A stretch of 64,000 bases of DNA from Afipia sp. (lineage in GTDB: Bacteria > Pseudomonadota > Alphaproteobacteria > Rhizobiales > Xanthobacteraceae): positions 1-64,000 of the forward strand of contig JANINQ010000011.1 in NCBI GenBank assembly GCA_024508675.1. The letters are read 5' to 3'. The position numbers and the translations under genes were made by a program. The notes under the pieces were generated by a model. The model did not search any database. It worked only from the letters and a program-made list of their open reading frames with translations, and was not told the DNA's origin. This document shows positions 1 to 8,259 of the stretch, piece after piece. Within the stretch, counting starts at the first letter, position 1. Every line of letters begins with the position of its first letter.

Positions 1-2063
1 ACATGGGTGCTGAGGGCGTGCCGTGGGTCGGCATCGCGCCGTTCACCAACGAGAAGCACATCTTCGCCAATCTCGGTGACGGCACATACTTCCATTCCGG
101 CAGCCTGGCGATCCGGCAGTCAGTCGCCTCCAAGGCCAATATCACCTACAAAATTCTCTACAACGACGCGGTCGCGATGACCGGCGGGCAGAGGCATGAC
201 GGCGATCTCTCGCCGCAGCAGATCACGTTCCAGCTTCACAGCGAGGGTATTCGCGAAATCTGGCTGGTGTCGGAAAATCCGGATGCCTATCCGGCAAGCA
301 CCATCGCGCCGGGCACCAAGCTCGCGCATCGCGACGAACTCGACAAGGTGATGAGGACGGTCCGCGAAGTGCCGGGTTGCTCCGCCATTGTGTTTGTGCA
401 GACCTGCGCCGCCGAAAAGCGCCGCCGCCGCAAGCGCGGCCTGATGGAAGATCCCAACAAGCGCCTATTCATCAATTCCGCTGTCTGCGAAGGCTGCGGT
501 GACTGCTCGGTTCAGTCGAACTGCATTTCGGTGGAGCCGCTGGAAACCGAACTGGGACGCAAGCGCGCCATCAACCAGTCGAGCTGCAACAAGGATTATT
601 CCTGCGTGAAGGGCTTCTGTCCGTCCTTCGTCACGGTGGAGGGCGGAACGCTGCGCAAGCGCGTGCCCGTCGCACTCGACGATCTCGGCGAACTGCCCGA
701 ACCGGGAACCACGCCTTCACTGGAGAAGCCGTACAACATCGCCGTCGGCGGCGTGGGCGGCACAGGCGTGCTGACTATCGGCGCGCTGCTCGGCATGGCC
801 GCGCATATCGAAGGCAAGGCGAGCATGATCCTTGACATGTCGGGGCTTGCGCAGAAGGGCGGCGCGGTGCTCAGCCATGTGCGGCTGTCGCAGAACACGG
901 CGGATGTGACCTGTTCGCGCATCGTGACAGGCACTGCCGATCTGCTGATCGCGGCGGATGAGGTGGTCGCGGTCGCCAAGGAGACGATCACGCTCGCGGA
1001 ATCGTCACGCACCTATGGCGTGATCAACACGCATTTGATCCCGATCGCGGATTTCATCATGAACCGCGATTTCGATTTCAAGCGCGGCAAGGTCAACCTC
1101 GTGCTCGAAAATGCATTGAGGAAAGACTCCGCATTCCTCGATTTCACCAAGCCGGCGGAAACGCTGCTCGGCGATTCCATCGCGACCAACATGATGATGA
1201 TGGGCTACGCCTATCAGAAGGGGCTGCTGCCGGTCGGCGCGAAGGCGATCGAGCAGGCCATCGAACTCAACGCCGTCTCGATCAAGATGAACACGCAGGC
1301 ATTCCGGCTGGGCCGTCTTGCTGCTCACAATCCGGCGAAGCTGGCGTCGATGATGAAGGGCGATGAGCCAGAGGCGCCGAAGACCCTTGACGAAATGTCG
1401 CTGGACGAGGTCATCGCGCATCGCACCAGGCTGCTGACCGACTACCAGAACGCGGCTTATGCCGCACGCTATCGCGATCTGGTCGATCAGGTGCGCAAGG
1501 TTGCCTTCGACGGCGGATATGGCGAGGCATTGCCGCGCGCAGTCGCGATCAACTACGCCAAGCTTCTTGCCTACAAGGACGAGTACGAAGTCGCGCGGCT
1601 TTACTCCGGCGAAGCCTTTGCGGAGAGCCTCGGCAAGCAGTTCGAGGGCGATTACAAGATCAGCTTCAATCTTGCGCCGCCGATCCTGCAAAGCGGCGTC
1701 GATGCCCTTGGCCGCCCGAAGAAGCGGGTATTCGGCGCGTGGATGATGCCGGTGTTCCGCACGATGGCGAAATTCCGCTCCTTGCGCGGCACCATGTTTG
1801 ATCCGTTCGGCTACAGCGAAGATCGCAAGCTCGAGCGCAACCTGATCAAGGGTTACGAGCAGGATGCGGTGACGGCGGTGAAGCTGCTTTCGCCGAAGAC
1901 CCACGACATTGCGGTGGAGTTGCTGTCGCTGCCGGATCAGATCCGTGGCTACGGGCCTGTGAAGGAGGCGTCGGTCGCAAAAGCGAAGGCGCGATACGAA
2001 CAGCTTGCCAAGGACCTTGTCAATCCGCCGCCGTTGGTCGCGCCCCGGATCGCGGCGGAATAG
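1..2063 (+). CDS. Indolepyruvate ferredoxin oxidoreductase family protein, C-terminal part (5' truncated by window)
   Basis: Oxidative decarboxylation of aryl-pyruvates or related 2-oxoacids to acyl-CoA with ferredoxin as acceptor. The visible 686 residues begin in the thiamine-diphosphate-binding domain (GDG at about 26-28 and YNDAVAMTGGQ at about 53-63). A Cys-rich stretch follows at about 162-208 (CEGCGDC then C...C) that should carry an iron-sulfur cluster. From about 247 comes the gamma domain with GGVGGTGVLTIG. The last 250 residues are the extension typical of the fused alpha/gamma proteins of about 1150 residues, so roughly 40% of the protein lies upstream of the window. The ATG at position 3 is internal to the gene. 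The thiolase cluster starts 85 bp downstream on the same strand. Exact 2-oxoacid substrate is not readable. Confidence 0.88.
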   Translation, partial: MGAEGVPWVGIAPFTNEKHIFANLGDGTYFHSGSLAIRQSVASKANITYKILYNDAVAMTGGQRHDGDLSPQQITFQLHSEGIREIWLVSENPDAYPASTIAPGTKLAHRDELDKVMRTVREVPGCSAIVFVQTCAAEKRRRRKRGLMEDPNKRLFINSAVCEGCGDCSVQSNCISVEPLETELGRKRAINQSSCNKDYSCVKGFCPSFVTVEGGTLRKRVPVALDDLGELPEPGTTPSLEKPYNIAVGGVGGTGVLTIGALLGMAAHIEGKASMILDMSGLAQKGGAVLSHVRLSQNTADVTCSRIVTGTADLLIAADEVVAVAKETITLAESSRTYGVINTHLIPIADFIMNRDFDFKRGKVNLVLENALRKDSAFLDFTKPAETLLGDSIATNMMMMGYAYQKGLLPVGAKAIEQAIELNAVSIKMNTQAFRLGRLAAHNPAKLASMMKGDEPEAPKTLDEMSLDEVIAHRTRLLTDYQNAAYAARYRDLVDQVRKVAFDGGYGEALPRAVAINYAKLLAYKDEYEVARLYSGEAFAESLGKQFEGDYKISFNLAPPILQSGVDALGRPKKRVFGAWMMPVFRTMAKFRSLRGTMFDPFGYSEDRKLERNLIKGYEQDAVTAVKLLSPKTHDIAVELLSLPDQIRGYGPVKEASVAKAKARYEQLAKDLVNPPPLVAPRIAAE

Positions 2064-2148
2064 AACGCTCGTTCGCACGGCGAAACTCAAGATGCTTGCC
2101 AAGCGGCGCTTGGCGGGTCAGAAAATCCGCTGAGATAAAGCAGCGGAG

Positions 2149-3303
2149 ATGACTTTGAGCATCAAGGGAAAAGCCTACATCGCCGGGATCTATGAGCATC
2201 CCACCCGGCATGCGCCGGACAAGTCGACGGCGCAGTTGCACGCGGAATGCGCCAAAGGCGCGCTGGAAGACGCGGGCCTGACCAAGGCCGATGTCGACGG
2301 CTATTTTTGTGCCGGTGACGCGCCGGGTGGTGTGATGCCGATGGCCGACTATCTCGGTCTCAAGCTGCGCCATCTGGATTCCACCGAGACCGGCGGGTGC
2401 TCGTACATCATCGCACTCGGACACGCCGCGGAGGCGATTGCCGCCGGCAAATGTTCCGTGGCGCTGATCACGCTGGCGGGCAAGCCGCGCACCGGGCCGA
2501 TGCCGCCGCGTGCGTTCGGCGCGGAAGTCGATTTCGAAATGGCTTACGGGGCGACAACCCACAACGCTTATGGCATGTGCGCCATGCGCCATATGCATGA
2601 GTTCGGGACCACCAGTGAACAACTCGCCTGGGTGAAGGTCGCGGCCTCGCATCATGCGCAATACAATCCGCATGCGATGCTGCGCGATGTGGTCACGGTC
2701 GAGGATGTCATCAATTCGCCGATGATTTCGGACCCGCTGCACCGGCTGGATTGCTGCGTCGTGTCCGATGGCGGCGGCGCGCTGGTCGTCACCACGCCGG
2801 AGATCGCGAAATCGCTCAAGCGTCCGCTGGTGCGGCTGACCGGCCATGGCGAATCCCTCAAGGGACCGAACGGCGGCCGCAAGCTCGACCTGACCTATTC
2901 GGCAGGTGTGTGGAGCGGACCACCGGCATTTGCTGAAGCAGGCGTGACGCCGAAGGACATCAAGTACGCATCGATCTATGACAGCTTCACTATCACTGTG
3001 GTGATCCAGCTCGAAGACCTCGGCTTCTGCGCCAAGGGGCAGGGCGGCAAGTTCGTCGCTGACGGCAACCTGATTTCGGGCGTCGGCAAACTGCCGTGGA
3101 ACACCGACGGCGGCGGGCTTTGCAACAACCATCCGATCAACCGCGGCGGCATCACCAAGATCATCGAGGCGGTGCGGCAGTTGCGAGGTGAGGCGCATCC
3201 GAAGGTTCAGGTTCCGAATTGCGATCTCGCGCTGGTGCACGGCACTGGCGGATTGCTCGGTGTGCGGCATGCGGCATCGACCGCGATTCTGGAGCGCGTG
3301 TGA
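2149..3303 (+). CDS. Thiolase family protein (SCP2/SCP-x type acetyl-CoA acetyltransferase)
   Basis: Probably cleaves a 3-oxoacyl-CoA thiolytically. The 384-residue length fits SCP2-type thiolases. The likely nucleophile is Cys84 in TGGCSY; the C-terminal half carries CNNHPINRGG and HGTGG, the loops that supply the catalytic His and oxyanion hole. It is followed with a 1-base TGATG overlap by a DUF35 protein, the usual non-catalytic partner of this thiolase class, and then by hydratase and dehydrogenase genes. That context supports a degradative rather than a PHB-synthetic role. Substrate unknown. Confidence 0.9.
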   Translation: MTLSIKGKAYIAGIYEHPTRHAPDKSTAQLHAECAKGALEDAGLTKADVDGYFCAGDAPGGVMPMADYLGLKLRHLDSTETGGCSYIIALGHAAEAIAAGKCSVALITLAGKPRTGPMPPRAFGAEVDFEMAYGATTHNAYGMCAMRHMHEFGTTSEQLAWVKVAASHHAQYNPHAMLRDVVTVEDVINSPMISDPLHRLDCCVVSDGGGALVVTTPEIAKSLKRPLVRLTGHGESLKGPNGGRKLDLTYSAGVWSGPPAFAEAGVTPKDIKYASIYDSFTITVVIQLEDLGFCAKGQGGKFVADGNLISGVGKLPWNTDGGGLCNNHPINRGGITKIIEAVRQLRGEAHPKVQVPNCDLALVHGTGGLLGVRHAASTAILERV

Positions 3304-3695
3304 TGACCGACAAGCCAAAGTATCCCGCACCGACGGGCAATCCCGAGACTGCGCACTTCTGGGACGCGGCCAAGGAAGGCAAATTCCTGATCAAACGTTG
3401 CACCGCCTGCGGCGAGCCGCATTATTTTCCGCGCTCGATCTGCCCGGTGTGTTTCTCGGATCAGACCGTATGGGAAGAGAGCAAGGGCGAGGGCGTGATC
3501 TACAGCTATAGCCTGATGCGGAAGTCGCCGACCGGGCCTTACGCCATCGGTTATGTCACCCTCGATGAAGGCCCGTCGCTGCTGACAAATTTTGTGGACT
3601 GCGATCTCACGGCGCTGAAAATCGGTCAGCGCGTCAAGGTCGTATTCAAGCCGACGGACGGCGCGCCGCTGCCGTTCTTCACGCCGGTGGCCTGA
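3303..3695 (+). CDS. Zn-ribbon/OB-fold protein (DUF35), thiolase partner
   Basis: A 130-residue protein that starts inside the thiolase stop codon (TGATG), indicating translational coupling. The N-terminal rubredoxin-like Zn ribbon has CTAC at about 33-36 and CPVC at about 47-50; the rest is the OB-fold half with VIYSYSLMRKSP and a short acidic strand. In this family the OB domain binds CoA thioesters and forms a complex with SCP2-type thiolases or aldolases. An upstream in-frame start exists at 3219, but it would overlap the thiolase by 85 bp, so the coupled ATG is preferred. Confidence 0.9.
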   Translation: MTDKPKYPAPTGNPETAHFWDAAKEGKFLIKRCTACGEPHYFPRSICPVCFSDQTVWEESKGEGVIYSYSLMRKSPTGPYAIGYVTLDEGPSLLTNFVDCDLTALKIGQRVKVVFKPTDGAPLPFFTPVA

Positions 3696-3704
3696 CGTAG
3701 AGTT

Positions 3705-3807
3705 CCTCATGGTGGGGAGACGGTTTTGCGTCGTCTCGAACCAAGAGGACAGGGATAACAACCTCATCCTTTGAGACGCGCACAAGAGTGTGCTCCTCGG
3801 GATGAGG
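3705..3807. repeat. Dispersed palindromic repeat, copy 1
   Basis: This block holds CCTCATGGTGGGGAGACG, CGTCTCGAACCA, CCTCATCCTTTGAGACGCG and CTCCTCGGGATGAGG in sequence. The reverse complement matches the block at 59857-59952 module by module, so the two are copies of one family in opposite orientation. The spacers between the conserved modules differ, which suggests selection or recombination on the palindromic parts. It lies between the DUF35 gene and the MaoC gene, just upstream of the latter's ribosome-binding site. Confidence 0.8.
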
Positions 3808-3827
3808 ACAACAGGGAATGAGGAAAC

Positions 3828-4688
3828 ATGCCGATCAAGTACGATGAGGTGATGGCGCTCAGGAATGTCGGCCAGAAGTATTCATGGACCGACCGCGAGG
3901 TCATGCTCTACGCCTATGGCATCGGCATGGGCGCCGATCCGATGGACGAGAAGGAACTGTCCTTCGTCAACGAAGGCTATTACACGCCGCGCGAACTCAA
4001 GGTGGTGCCGACCTATGCATCGGTTGCCGCCTGGGGCGCGAGCGCCGGGGAAACCGGCGTCAACCGCGTGTTGGTGGTCGATGGCGAGCGCGACATCACC
4101 TTTCACAAGCCGCTGCCGGTGAAAGCGGACATCACCGCAGATTCCAGCATTCTCGGCGTATTCGACAAGGGCAAGGAAAAAGGCGCGGTGATCCTGCGCA
4201 AGACCGTGCTGAAGAACGAGAAGGGCGAGGACCTCGCCACGCTGATCGCTTCGCAGTTCGCGCGTGGCGATGGCGGTTTCGGCGGCCCATCGGAAGGCCA
4301 GCCCGAGCCGCACGTGATCCCGAAGCGCGCGCCGGATCTGACGGTCGATATTTCGACCCGCCCGGATCAGGCACTGATCTACCGGCTCTGCGGGGATCGC
4401 AATCCGCTGCACAGCGATCCGGAGTTTGCGAAGAAGGCCGGCTTCGATCGTCCGATCCTGCACGGCATGTGCACCTATGGCCTGAGCTGCCGTGCGGTGT
4501 TGCAGACTTACGCGGATTACGATCCCGCCGCTTTCCGCCAGCACGTGACGCGCTTCTCGTCGCCGGTCTTCCCGGGTGAGACCGTGTCGTTCGATCTGTG
4601 GAAGGACGGCAACGTGATCTCGCTCGAAGGCCGCGTGAAGAGCCGCAACGTCACCGTCATCAAGAACGGAAAAACCGTACTCGCCTGA
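3828..4688 (+). CDS. MaoC-like enoyl-CoA hydratase (hydratase 2 type)
   Basis: Hydration of a 2-enoyl-CoA to a 3-hydroxyacyl-CoA. The 286 residues form two hot-dog halves as in the hydratase domain of peroxisomal multifunctional enzyme 2. The signature YRLCGDRNPLHSDPEFA (about 185-201) carries the Asp/His dyad, followed by GFDRPILHG. The start is supported by AGGA at 3821-3824, four bases before the ATG. The next gene encodes an SDR of the same multifunctional-enzyme family, so the two activities that are fused in eukaryotes are separate neighbours here. Confidence 0.9.
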   Translation: MPIKYDEVMALRNVGQKYSWTDREVMLYAYGIGMGADPMDEKELSFVNEGYYTPRELKVVPTYASVAAWGASAGETGVNRVLVVDGERDITFHKPLPVKADITADSSILGVFDKGKEKGAVILRKTVLKNEKGEDLATLIASQFARGDGGFGGPSEGQPEPHVIPKRAPDLTVDISTRPDQALIYRLCGDRNPLHSDPEFAKKAGFDRPILHGMCTYGLSCRAVLQTYADYDPAAFRQHVTRFSSPVFPGETVSFDLWKDGNVISLEGRVKSRNVTVIKNGKTVLA

Positions 4689-4710
4689 AGAACAAGAAAC
4701 GGAGGAAGCG

Positions 4711-5583
4711 ATGGGTCTGCTCGACGGCAAGGTTGCGATCATTACCGGCGCGGGCGGCGGGCTTGGCGAAGCCTATGCCAGGCTGTTTGCGCGCGAGGGC
4801 GCCGCGGTCATCGTCAACGACCTCGGCGGGCCTCGCGACGGCAGCGGCGCCGACACGTCGATGGCGCAGAAGGTTGTCGATGCGATCAAGGCCGAAGGCG
4901 GCCGCGCCCATGCCAACGGCTCCGACATCTCGACCATGGAAGGTGGGCAGTCGGTATTCGACGATGCCATCAGGCAGTTCCGGCGCGCGGACATTCTGAT
5001 CAACAATGCCGGTATCCTGCTCGACGGCACCTTCGCCAAGATGACAGAGGCGAACTGGGATAAGGTGATGAAGGTGCATCTGAAAGGCACCTTCTGCGTC
5101 ACGCTGCCGGTCTTCAAATGGATGAAGGACAATGGCGGCGGCGTTATCGTCAACACGTCTTCGACCTCGGGCTTGCTCGGCAATTTCGGCCAGAGCAATT
5201 ATGGCGCGGCTAAAGGTGGTATCTGGGGGCTCAGTAATGTGCTCACCATCGAGGGCCGCAAGCACGGTATTCGCGTCTGGACGCTGTCGCCGGGGGCGCT
5301 CACCCGCATGACCGCGGACCTCCCGCGCTACATCGAGAACCCCAAGGCGGCGATGGGACCCGACGAGATTGCGCCGGCCGTGCTTTACATGGTCAGTTCG
5401 CTGTCCGGCGAGCAGACCGGCAAGGTGCTTGGCGTCTCGGGGCCGCGCGGCGTCCGCGAGATGAAAATGATGGAAATGGAGGGCTGGAAGCCCGGCGGGC
5501 CTTGGAAGGCGCAGGATATTCTCAGCCATGCCAGCGAGATTTTCTTCGACGAACACGATAAGATGGCCGCCCGCAAAGTCTAA
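4711..5583 (+). CDS. SDR family 3-hydroxyacyl-CoA dehydrogenase (17beta-HSD4 type)
   Basis: NAD(P)-dependent oxidation of a 3-hydroxyacyl-CoA is the likely reaction. The Rossmann motif TGAGGGLG is at residues 11-18, NNAG at about 97-100, and the catalytic Ser with YGAAK is at about 150-171. The long insertion after the second strand (NDLGGPRDGSGADTSMAQKVVDAI) is typical of the dehydrogenase domain of peroxisomal multifunctional enzyme 2. GGAGG lies 6-10 bases before the ATG. It follows the hydratase by 22 bp, giving hydratase, dehydrogenase and thiolase in one run. Confidence 0.9.
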   Translation: MGLLDGKVAIITGAGGGLGEAYARLFAREGAAVIVNDLGGPRDGSGADTSMAQKVVDAIKAEGGRAHANGSDISTMEGGQSVFDDAIRQFRRADILINNAGILLDGTFAKMTEANWDKVMKVHLKGTFCVTLPVFKWMKDNGGGVIVNTSSTSGLLGNFGQSNYGAAKGGIWGLSNVLTIEGRKHGIRVWTLSPGALTRMTADLPRYIENPKAAMGPDEIAPAVLYMVSSLSGEQTGKVLGVSGPRGVREMKMMEMEGWKPGGPWKAQDILSHASEIFFDEHDKMAARKV

Positions 5584-5594
5584 TTCCGGAAACC

Positions 5595-6527
5595 ATGATG
5601 AAGCTGACCTCTGAGGCGAGCGGAACGTTCGCCATTGCGCCGACCCCCTTTTTCGATGACGGCCGTATCGATTACGATTCCATCGACCGGCTCACCGATT
5701 TTTATGCCGAGGTGGGCTGCAACGGCGTGACCGTGCTCGGCATTCTCGGCGAGGCGCCGAAGATGGAAGCGGATGAATCGCTTCAGGTTGCGACCCGGTT
5801 CATCAAGCGCGCGAAGAACAAGCAGATCATCGTCGGCGTGTCCGCGCCGGGCTTTGCCCAGATGCGCACGCTGGCGCGTGCCTCGATGGATGCGGGCGCA
5901 GCCGCTGTGATGATTGCGCCGCCGCCGCATCTGCGCACTGACGAGCAGATCACAGGTTATTTCCGGCAGGCGAGCGAAGCCATCGGCAGCGATATTCCAT
6001 GGGTGCTGCAGGATTATCCGCTCACGCTAACGGTGGTGATGACGCCGTCGGTGATCCGCAAGATCGTGATGGACAGCCCGTCCTGCGTGATGCTCAAGCA
6101 CGAGGACTGGCCGGGGCTGGAGAAGATTTCGACGCTGCGCGGTTTTCAGAAAGACGGTTCGCTGCGGCCGCTGTCCATTCTGGTTGGCAATGGCGGCCTG
6201 TTCCTCGATTTCGAGATGGAGCGCGGCGTCGACGGCGCCATGACCGGATACGCGTTCCCCGACATGCTGGTGGATGTGGTCAATCTGTCGAAGGCAGACA
6301 AGCGCGACGCGGCGCACGATCTGTTCGACGCGCATCTGCCGCTGATCCGTTACGAGCAGCAGCCGGGCGTCGGCCTTGCGGTTCGCAAATACGTTCTGAA
6401 GAAGCGCGGCAAGATCGCCTCGGACGCTCAGCGCAAGCCGGGATCGAGCATGAGCGCGCTGGCGCGGAGCGAAGTGGATTATCTTCTATCGCGCGTCGCG
6501 CGCTTCGACAAACGGGCGAATATCTGA
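5595..6527 (+). CDS. Dihydrodipicolinate synthase (DapA) family aldolase/lyase
   Basis: Class I TIM-barrel aldolase of 310 residues. GILGEAPKM sits at the pyruvate-carboxylate loop (the GTTGE position), QDYPL at the catalytic Tyr position, and the Schiff-base Lys is in CVMLKHED at about 170-177. The substitution of GTTGE and YNVP-type motifs argues against true DapA and for a catabolic relative acting on another 2-oxoacid. It is 11 bp downstream of the SDR and overlaps the Nudix gene by one base, so it is probably co-transcribed with the CoA cluster. Substrate not assignable. Confidence 0.82.
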   Translation: MMKLTSEASGTFAIAPTPFFDDGRIDYDSIDRLTDFYAEVGCNGVTVLGILGEAPKMEADESLQVATRFIKRAKNKQIIVGVSAPGFAQMRTLARASMDAGAAAVMIAPPPHLRTDEQITGYFRQASEAIGSDIPWVLQDYPLTLTVVMTPSVIRKIVMDSPSCVMLKHEDWPGLEKISTLRGFQKDGSLRPLSILVGNGGLFLDFEMERGVDGAMTGYAFPDMLVDVVNLSKADKRDAAHDLFDAHLPLIRYEQQPGVGLAVRKYVLKKRGKIASDAQRKPGSSMSALARSEVDYLLSRVARFDKRANI

Positions 6528-7342
6528 TGAGCGGCGAGACCAAGAGCATTCCGGACCCGTCAAAGGCCCTGCGCACCGCATCCACGGTGCTGCTGTTGCG
6601 GGAAGCCGCCGGCAGCATGGAAATCTTCATGGTGCAGCGGAATCGTCAGATCGAGTTCAGTTCCGGCGCGCTGGTGTTTCCCGGCGGCAGCATGGACCCG
6701 AACGACCGGGAAATCGCCGCCGATTCCGCACTCGTTGTGGATCGTGGCGGTCTTGATCTCGATACGGTTGCCATTCGTATCGGCGGTATCCGCGAGACGT
6801 TTGAGGAAAGCGGAATCCTCCTTGCGCGTCCGCGCGGATCGTCAGCGTTGGTGTCTGCGGACAAGGCCATGGCGCTGGATTCACAGCGCGAGCCTCTTGA
6901 TGAAGGCAAAATCAGCTTTGCGGATATTCTGCGTGAACATGATCTGGTCCCGGCCATCGATTTGCTGGCGCTCTTTGCCCACTGGATCACGCCGGTGAAA
7001 CTGCCGAAGCGTTTCGACACGCACTTCCTGTTGGCGCTCGCGCCGCCGGACCAGATCGGCAAGCATGACGGCAAGGAGTCGGTGGATTCCGTCTGGCTGA
7101 CGCCCAAGGCTGCGCTCGAAGCCGCGGAATCCGGGCGTTACAATCTTCCGTTCCCGACCATCCGCAACCTGATCAAGCTGGACAAGCTCGGCACCGCACA
7201 GGCGGCAATGGATCACGCGCGTGCTATGTCCGTGGTGACGGTGGTGCCGGAGATGAGCAGGAATGCCGATGGCACGACGCGTCTGCGCATTCCGCTTGAG
7301 GCGGGATATGACGGCGACGTTTTCGACGTCGCGCGGCCCTGA
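6527..7342 (+). CDS. Nudix hydrolase with interrupted Nudix box (NUDT19-like)
   Basis: The 271-residue protein starts in a TGATG overlap with the preceding gene. The box has GG at 53-54 and the helix RETFEESGILL at 89-99, separated by an insertion of about 20 residues compared with the canonical G-x5-E-x7-REUxEExGU spacing. This arrangement is known in NUDT19/NUDT7-like CoA-directed hydrolases. A CoA- or acyl-CoA-pyrophosphatase role would fit the CoA-thioester neighbourhood, but that is inference. An upstream in-frame extension lies wholly inside the lyase gene and is not believed. Confidence 0.8.
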   Translation: MSGETKSIPDPSKALRTASTVLLLREAAGSMEIFMVQRNRQIEFSSGALVFPGGSMDPNDREIAADSALVVDRGGLDLDTVAIRIGGIRETFEESGILLARPRGSSALVSADKAMALDSQREPLDEGKISFADILREHDLVPAIDLLALFAHWITPVKLPKRFDTHFLLALAPPDQIGKHDGKESVDSVWLTPKAALEAAESGRYNLPFPTIRNLIKLDKLGTAQAAMDHARAMSVVTVVPEMSRNADGTTRLRIPLEAGYDGDVFDVARP

Positions 7343-7384
7343 GGCGCGATCCGGGTTCGTTGCCGCTGCCATGGATCTCCTGGC

Positions 7385-8179
7385 ATGAGCGTATTTCCGC
7401 CCCGACGCATCGTCTGCCTGACCGAAGAAACGGTCGAGACGCTGTACCTGCTCGGTGAGGACGACCGCATCGTCGGTGTGTCGGGTTATGCGGTGCGCCC
7501 ACCGCAGGTCCGGCGGGAGAAGCCGCGCGTCTCGGCGTTCATCTCGGCGGACGTTCCCAGGATACTGGCGCTTGAGCCCGATCTTGTTCTGGCGTTCTCC
7601 GATCTGCAGGCGGACATCGTGGCTGATCTGGTGCGCATGGGTGTCGCAGTCCATGTCTTCAACCAGCGCGACATCGCCGGAATTCTGGCGATGATCCGAA
7701 CGCTCGGCGGATTGATCGGTGAATTCGCAAAAGCGGATGCGCTGGCATCGCAGTTTGAGCGGCGTCTTGCGGAGATTGCAGCGATCGGGCGCCTCAGCCG
7801 TCCGCGTGTTTATTTCGAAGAGTGGGATGATCCGCTGATCAGCGGCATCGGCTGGGTTTCCGAATTGATTGCCATCGCGGGCGGTGAGGATGTCTTTCCA
7901 CAGCTTGCGAAGGCGAAGGCTGCGAAGGACCGTATTGTTATGCCCGAGGCCGTGATCGCAGCCAGTCCGGATGTGATCCTTGCGTCCTGGTGCGGGAAGA
8001 AGGTAGTTCCGGATAAAATCCGCCAGCGGCCCGGATGGGATTCCATCGCGGCTGTTCGCGACAACCGGATTGTCGAGATCAAATCGCCGCTGATCCTGCA
8101 GCCGGGACCCGCCGCCCTGTCAGATGGGCTGGATGCGATCATTGCGGCATTGTGGGGCCGAGGCGATCGCGCGGTTTAG
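7385..8179 (+). CDS. BtuF-like periplasmic-binding-fold protein (cobalamin-binding family)
   Basis: A 264-residue single PBP-type III fold: RIVCLTEETVETLYLLGEDD at the N-terminus, VSAFISADVPRILALEPDLVLAF in the first lobe, YFEEWDDPLISGIGWVSELI and WDSIAAVRDNRIVEI in the second. These match BtuF-like cobalamin-binding proteins. There is no recognisable signal peptide, and no BtuC/BtuD genes lie nearby, so a transport function is not demonstrated; similar leaderless proteins are common in this group of bacteria. The gap from the Nudix gene is 42 bp. Confidence 0.75.
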   Translation: MSVFPPRRIVCLTEETVETLYLLGEDDRIVGVSGYAVRPPQVRREKPRVSAFISADVPRILALEPDLVLAFSDLQADIVADLVRMGVAVHVFNQRDIAGILAMIRTLGGLIGEFAKADALASQFERRLAEIAAIGRLSRPRVYFEEWDDPLISGIGWVSELIAIAGGEDVFPQLAKAKAAKDRIVMPEAVIAASPDVILASWCGKKVVPDKIRQRPGWDSIAAVRDNRIVEIKSPLILQPGPAALSDGLDAIIAALWGRGDRAV

Positions 8180-8234
8180 AAGAGCGATATTCAAACGCGG
8201 CTTTTCAATTAGTCAAAGTCGGATTATTGACATA

Positions 8235-8259
8235 GTTGGATAAGAAAAATTGATCCAAC
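8235..8259. promoter_or_regulatory. LysR-type T-N11-A palindrome before oxyR
   Basis: GTTGGAT (8235-8241), 11 bases, ATCCAAC (8253-8259): a perfect 7-bp inverted repeat containing a T-N11-A core, ending at the base before the oxyR ATG. This is the shape of a LysR-family operator and suggests autoregulation. Because it covers the ribosome-binding region it could also form an RNA hairpin. Confidence 0.5.

Noticed and set aside
1005-2102. Long open frame antisense to the indolepyruvate oxidoreductase gene
   Set aside because: It lies wholly antisense to a clear gene, is rich in Arg/His as expected for a GC-rich shadow, and shows no domain.
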